Both the position numbers and the translations under genes were made by a program. Shown in pieces: positions 60,659 through 64,000 of a stretch of DNA of 64,000 nt; position 1 is the first letter of the stretch, and every line of letters starts with the position of its first letter. Source of the DNA: Charina bottae (taxonomy: Eukaryota > Chordata > Lepidosauria > Squamata > Charinaidae). The stretch is taken from contig JALMGJ010000025.1 of the NCBI GenBank assembly GCA_023362775.1, positions 4,667,001 to 4,731,000 on the forward strand, read 5' to 3'. The notes beneath the pieces are model-generated. The model saw nothing but the letters and a program-made list of their open reading frames with translations. It was not told the origin of the DNA and made no database searches.

Positions 60659-61135
60659 AGGCTGACCATACGTCCCATTTTGAACGGGACAGTCCCATTT
60701 TTTTAGCATTTTTCAACCGTCCCGTCGTTTTGATAAAAATCTCGATTTTGTTCCATTTTTTAAATCTGGAGGGAATGGAACAGAAAGAGGATCCGAGCCA
60801 GAGCTGCCAGTTGGAGGCAGCCCGGAAGAGGAAGCCCTACCACCTATCAGCACGCGGCAAAGGAGGGACCAGGGGCGGGGTTTGCAGGCAGGAGCAAATT
60901 GCGAGGACCGCGGGCGGGGTTTTCAGGCGGGAGCAAATCATGCGGACTGGGGGCGGGGTTTGCAGGCGGGAGCCAATCGCACAGACCGGGGTGGGATTTG
61001 CAGGAAGGAGCCAATTGCACAGACTGGGGGCGGGGACCCCTGTCTTTTTCATGAATACAGAATATTACATAAGACCCCATCCCATTTTGCCATCCCAATG
61101 TCCCGTTTTTGTCTCAAGGAAATATGGTCAGCCTA
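60659..61135. mobile_element. MULE-like DNA element, copy 2 (477 bp)
   Basis: The ends aggctgaccatacgtcccat and aaatatggtcagccta match the element at 4308-5225. Identical 9-bp flanks ATTATTTAT lie at 60650-60658 and 61136-61144. The outer parts (gaacgggacagtcccatttt, caaccgtcccgtcgttttga; catcccaatgtcccgttttt gtc) are shared with copy 1. The interior instead carries a GC-rich segment with four to five 39-bp tandem repeats. Confidence 0.87.
60868..61040 (+). repeat. 39-bp tandem repeat, about 4.4 units
   Basis: Each unit has the form ggggtttgcaggcgggagcc aatcgcacagaccgggggc. It starts again at about 39-bp steps (ggggtttgcag, ggggttttcag, ggggtttgcag, tgggatttgcag). Because 39 is a multiple of 3 the translations repeat too (LQAGANRTDRG), which explains the open frames on both strands. 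Related units occur on the minus strand of the hAT element at about 2680-2765. Confidence 0.9.
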
Positions 61136-61707
61136 ATTATTTATGACTTTCAGATACTATTTTTGTCCAAAATAAAAATAAGCAAACATAAATTCATGAG
61201 GATGAAAAAAGGCAAATAAAATAAGTTTTCTGGAAGTGAGTATTTTGTGGTGGAAAAGGAGGAGAGCTTTAGCAGGCTGCAAAAACATGAAGAATTTAGT
61301 CCTCCAATGGTATCCATTCCACTGGCAGACAGATACCATCAACCTTTGCCTAATTTGTTTCCTGAAATATTAATTTTTTTTTGTTCTGTAACGAACCAAA
61401 GAATATTCTTCGTAAACCAAGGAGGAATAAAACTGGTCATTGATATTGTATGATAATCTATATGGCCCAAACCACAAAACCATTAGTATGTAGCCAACTG
61501 CCATATGTTATGGGATGATGAATTGTAATATCACCTACACAAGACAAGTGAAAGTACAAACATAGGATTACAACTACTAAATAGCTAGAGGAGTTATTTG
61601 ACTGCAGTTCTGATAGTTTATGTAAGAATTTTAAAAAAGCCTCTCTGTGGTTATATTTTGATGATTAAAAGTGTTCCCCACCCCATCCCCCCAAGCAAAT
61701 AACAACT

Positions 61708-62272
61708 TTATTATTTATTTATTTATTATTTAAATTTATATTACCACCCATCTCCCCCAACAGGGGACCCTGAGCAGTTTACAATAAAAACAAGGTTAAA
61801 ACACAATACAGATCAGAACATCAATAAATAAATATAAAATCCAAGTGCAAGGACGTTAATACTAAGAAGGGTTTCATGGAATTAACCAGCCCCAGGAGGA
61901 ACTGTTAGCATTCCCCTCCCATGCAAGGTGGCAAAACCAGGTCTTTAAATTTTTCCGGAAGGTCAGGAGCGAGGAGACCTGCCTTAGCTCCGGGGGCAAG
62001 ATGTTCCAAAGGGCAGGCGCTGTTGCAGAGAAGGCTCGCCTTCTGGACCCCACTAGATGGAACTCTTTTGCCGATGGGACCCTTAGCATGCCCTCTCTGC
62101 ATGACCGGGTGGGGCGGGTCGATGTTCTGGGGATGAGATGTTCCCTCAGGTAACCTGGTCCTATGCCATGTAGGGCTTTAAAGGTGATAACCAACACCAT
62201 GAATTGGACCCAGAAGCAAACTGGTACACAATGCAGCTCGCGCAGCAGAGGTGTGACATGTGCCGATTTAAT
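61708..62272 (-). pseudogene. CR1/L2-type LINE, 3' part with tail
   Basis: Minus-strand reading: VITFKALHGIGPGYLREHLI, SCREGMLRVPSAKEFHLVG, AFSATAPALWNILPPELRQV, LLTFRKNLKTWF, then the 3' UTR containing gtcccctgttgggggagatgg gtgg and an (AAAT)n tail at 61708-61735. The frame is open for 108 codons, so this copy is less damaged than the others, but it is strongly 5'-truncated. Confidence 0.85.
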
Positions 62273-62710
62273 AAAATATCTGTCCCCTTAGTTCAGAAAT
62301 TTAAAAAGACCTATTAATTCAAGTCCTGAATTAAAAACTATATTAACCAATCTGATTGAAGCTTTTTGCTCTCTTCCAGATGCAAATCAGCTGTTCAAAT
62401 GAACCGTTAACTTCTTGCCTCAACAGAGATATGACATCCAAGATCTTTTAATAAATGCTTTGATGTAAATCTCAGTACTTTTTTTTTCTTTAAAATACAC
62501 AATTTCTAATAGAAGATTATCGTTCACAGTATGTTGTGGCTGATTGGCAACAGTAAGTACATAGCTAAGAATTTGCCTTTGACATTTAAACTTGAACATC
62601 CCAAGCATTTCAGCTGATAAACATAAATTAGATGGAATATCTATATCATCTAGTTACACATATGCAATATAACAAATTTAATGTGCAATTTGTACATACA
62701 AATATGTCTA

Positions 62711-62780
62711 GGGCAGGACTAGAACTCACGGTCTCCCGGTTTCTAGCCTGGTGCCTTAACCACTACACCAAACTGGCTCT
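62711..62780 (-). mobile_element. tRNA-derived SINE, 5' head only
   Basis: agccagtttggtgtagtggt taaggcaccaggctagaaac (minus strand) through the B box gagttctagtcc. Only the tRNA-related 70 bp remain. Confidence 0.8.
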
Positions 62781-62814
62781 AACCTTACAATAGAGTTAGT
62801 TCATCTGGTAGGCT

Positions 62815-63010
62815 TCTTGTCTGGACTACCTCGCAAGACTGACAACAATCTTGAAGTCTGAAGTCTCCTCTCTGGCCACTTTACCCAGTGGGGCAGGGTC
62901 TGATCCATATGTAGTGAAGTAAAGATCATTAAGTATCCTATACACTTCCTTAAGATCCAGAGGCTCAAAAATTTCCCAGGTAACTTTGCAAATTGTCACC
63001 TCTGCCACCT
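62815..63010 (-). pseudogene. LINE reverse transcriptase N-terminal relic
   Basis: The minus strand reads EIFEPLDLKEVYRILNDL, TTYGSDPAPLGKVAREET, then IVVSLAR and a stop. It resembles the segment before RT domain 1 of the CR1/L2-type LINE family (..TTC.LDPCPSWLVK..). Short, with moderate support. Confidence 0.5.
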
Positions 63011-64000
63011 CATTAAATTACATCCATCTGGCTTTCACCTCGGAGCAGATACAAGTAATATTATCCATGAAATAACACGTATAACACTTTAATTCTTATG
63101 AATTTGTGGTATGGATTCATTGCAAATTTTACTGTGTTACAGTTAATCCAGTATTTCCATTTTGAAATGTACTATAAAGGATATGAACACTTTCCCCCCA
63201 AAATAATGTGTATAGCATTACAAAGCAACAAATGAGGCACTATATTTTTGTGGCTCTACTGGGGAAAGATAAATGTTATAATAATCTGATTTTCAAGCAG
63301 TTTTGAGCAATGTTATGTATTCTAGCAGGAAGTAGCCCAACAGAAGCAGCAGGAACCATGAAGGTGTAATGCTTTCCCACTAGTAGATAACTTACCTAAA
63401 AGATTCCTTTGCTAAATCTAATGCCAGAACTAGCTGTGTCGTTGTTACTGAGTAGTATTCCCAGTGGAACTATTAAGTACAAGCAAAAGTCTAATAAACC
63501 TGATGCTTGGAATTCTGACAAATAGACCTCTCCTGATACTGCTTTACTTCCTGCTGCTTTATTGAACAACTTTTTTTCTTGATCTCACATGTAAATCAAT
63601 AGAGGATCCTGACATTCAAACCATAAGCAACTGAAACACATCAGGTACTTAGTAGGACACTTTGATTAACAAAAATGGGGATTGAAAAGACTGCATTGCC
63701 AGACAAAGAAACAAAGGGATGTAAATGTTGTATGTTGTTACCTGCAAGACACAAAACACATCTATGGTTACTGCATCCGAGCATATTTCAACAAATTTCA
63801 GCAAGTGTCAGGCGCATAAATTTAAATGGGAAAATTTAGCATGGATTTCTTCAACAGAGTTAAATCATGCTTAAATCATGTTCTCATTGTCTTTATGAAC
63901 GTTTAACAGCAACAACTTAAATCCTGTCTCCTTAACACTAGAGGAAATAGTTTTGTGGGTTTTTTTTCCAAAATGAAAATTGTGTAATCAGTGTCTCTCC

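Noticed and set aside
60868..61040. Short direct repeats considered as a CRISPR-like array
   Set aside because: Repeats are contiguous, without unique spacers, and the genome is vertebrate.
60730..61146. 138-codon frame with GVCRREQI repeats and minus-strand proline-rich frames
   Set aside because: Explained by the 39-bp tandem repeat (multiple of 3) in the MULE-like element.

Overview
The window is nuclear DNA from a vertebrate, very probably a squamate reptile (snake or lizard). It lies inside the kainate-receptor gene GRIK2, read on the minus strand. Four consecutive coding exons are present, in transcript order 23166-23023, 21116-21009, 17960-17847 and 8828-8622. All four have AG/GT splice sites and phase-0 junctions. 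Together they encode the end of the extracellular amino-terminal domain, the linker, and the first part of the glutamate-binding domain (S1). The next downstream exon, which carries the M1 side of the channel, would lie below position 1. The preceding exon, which would end with GFMT-like coding sequence, was not found in 23167-64000, so that intron is at least about 41 kb. No other functional gene was recognised.

Everything else is intron filled with mobile DNA. The squamate assignment rests on a full-length BovB-tailed Sauria-type tRNA SINE (31346-31681), BovB LINE pieces, many CR1/L2-type LINE 3' ends with the accgcccagag..agatgggcgg tail, a second tRNA-derived SINE family, Penelope-like and R4-clade elements, and many hAT miniature elements.

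Layout. 1-8.6 kb: Tc1 transposase relic, hAT element with an exact 8-bp target duplication, MULE-like element, simple repeats. 8.6-18 kb: S1 exon, hAT MITE, pentamer satellite, SINEs, 5S-related piece, and a 2.07-kb L1-mobilised element with a 19-bp target duplication and a short acidic ORF. 18-23.2 kb: three GRIK2 exons, CR1 remnants, a TA-flanked MITE. 23-32 kb: mostly unannotated intron with BovB and Sauria SINE. 32.5-34.2 kb: Penelope-like element with long inverted arms. 35.4-36.3 kb: disabled intronless copy of CC2D1B. 38.5-39.9 kb: solo LTR splitting a BovB copy. 42.9-47.7 kb: three hAT elements. 50.2-51.4 kb: R4-clade LINE. 55.7-64 kb: LINE pieces, a foldback repeat, a third copy of one hAT MITE family and a second MULE-like element.

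The observations most worth following are: two MULE-like elements that share ends and 9-bp target duplications but carry different interiors (4308-5225, 60659-61135); a GC-rich 39-bp repeat found both in one of them and in an unrelated hAT element (about 2680-2765); the 2-kb L1-mobilised element; and the CC2D1B retrocopy, which ends at an apparent splice donor. I found no CRISPR, operon, rRNA or intact tRNA gene. Family names are from memory and were not checked by a database search.
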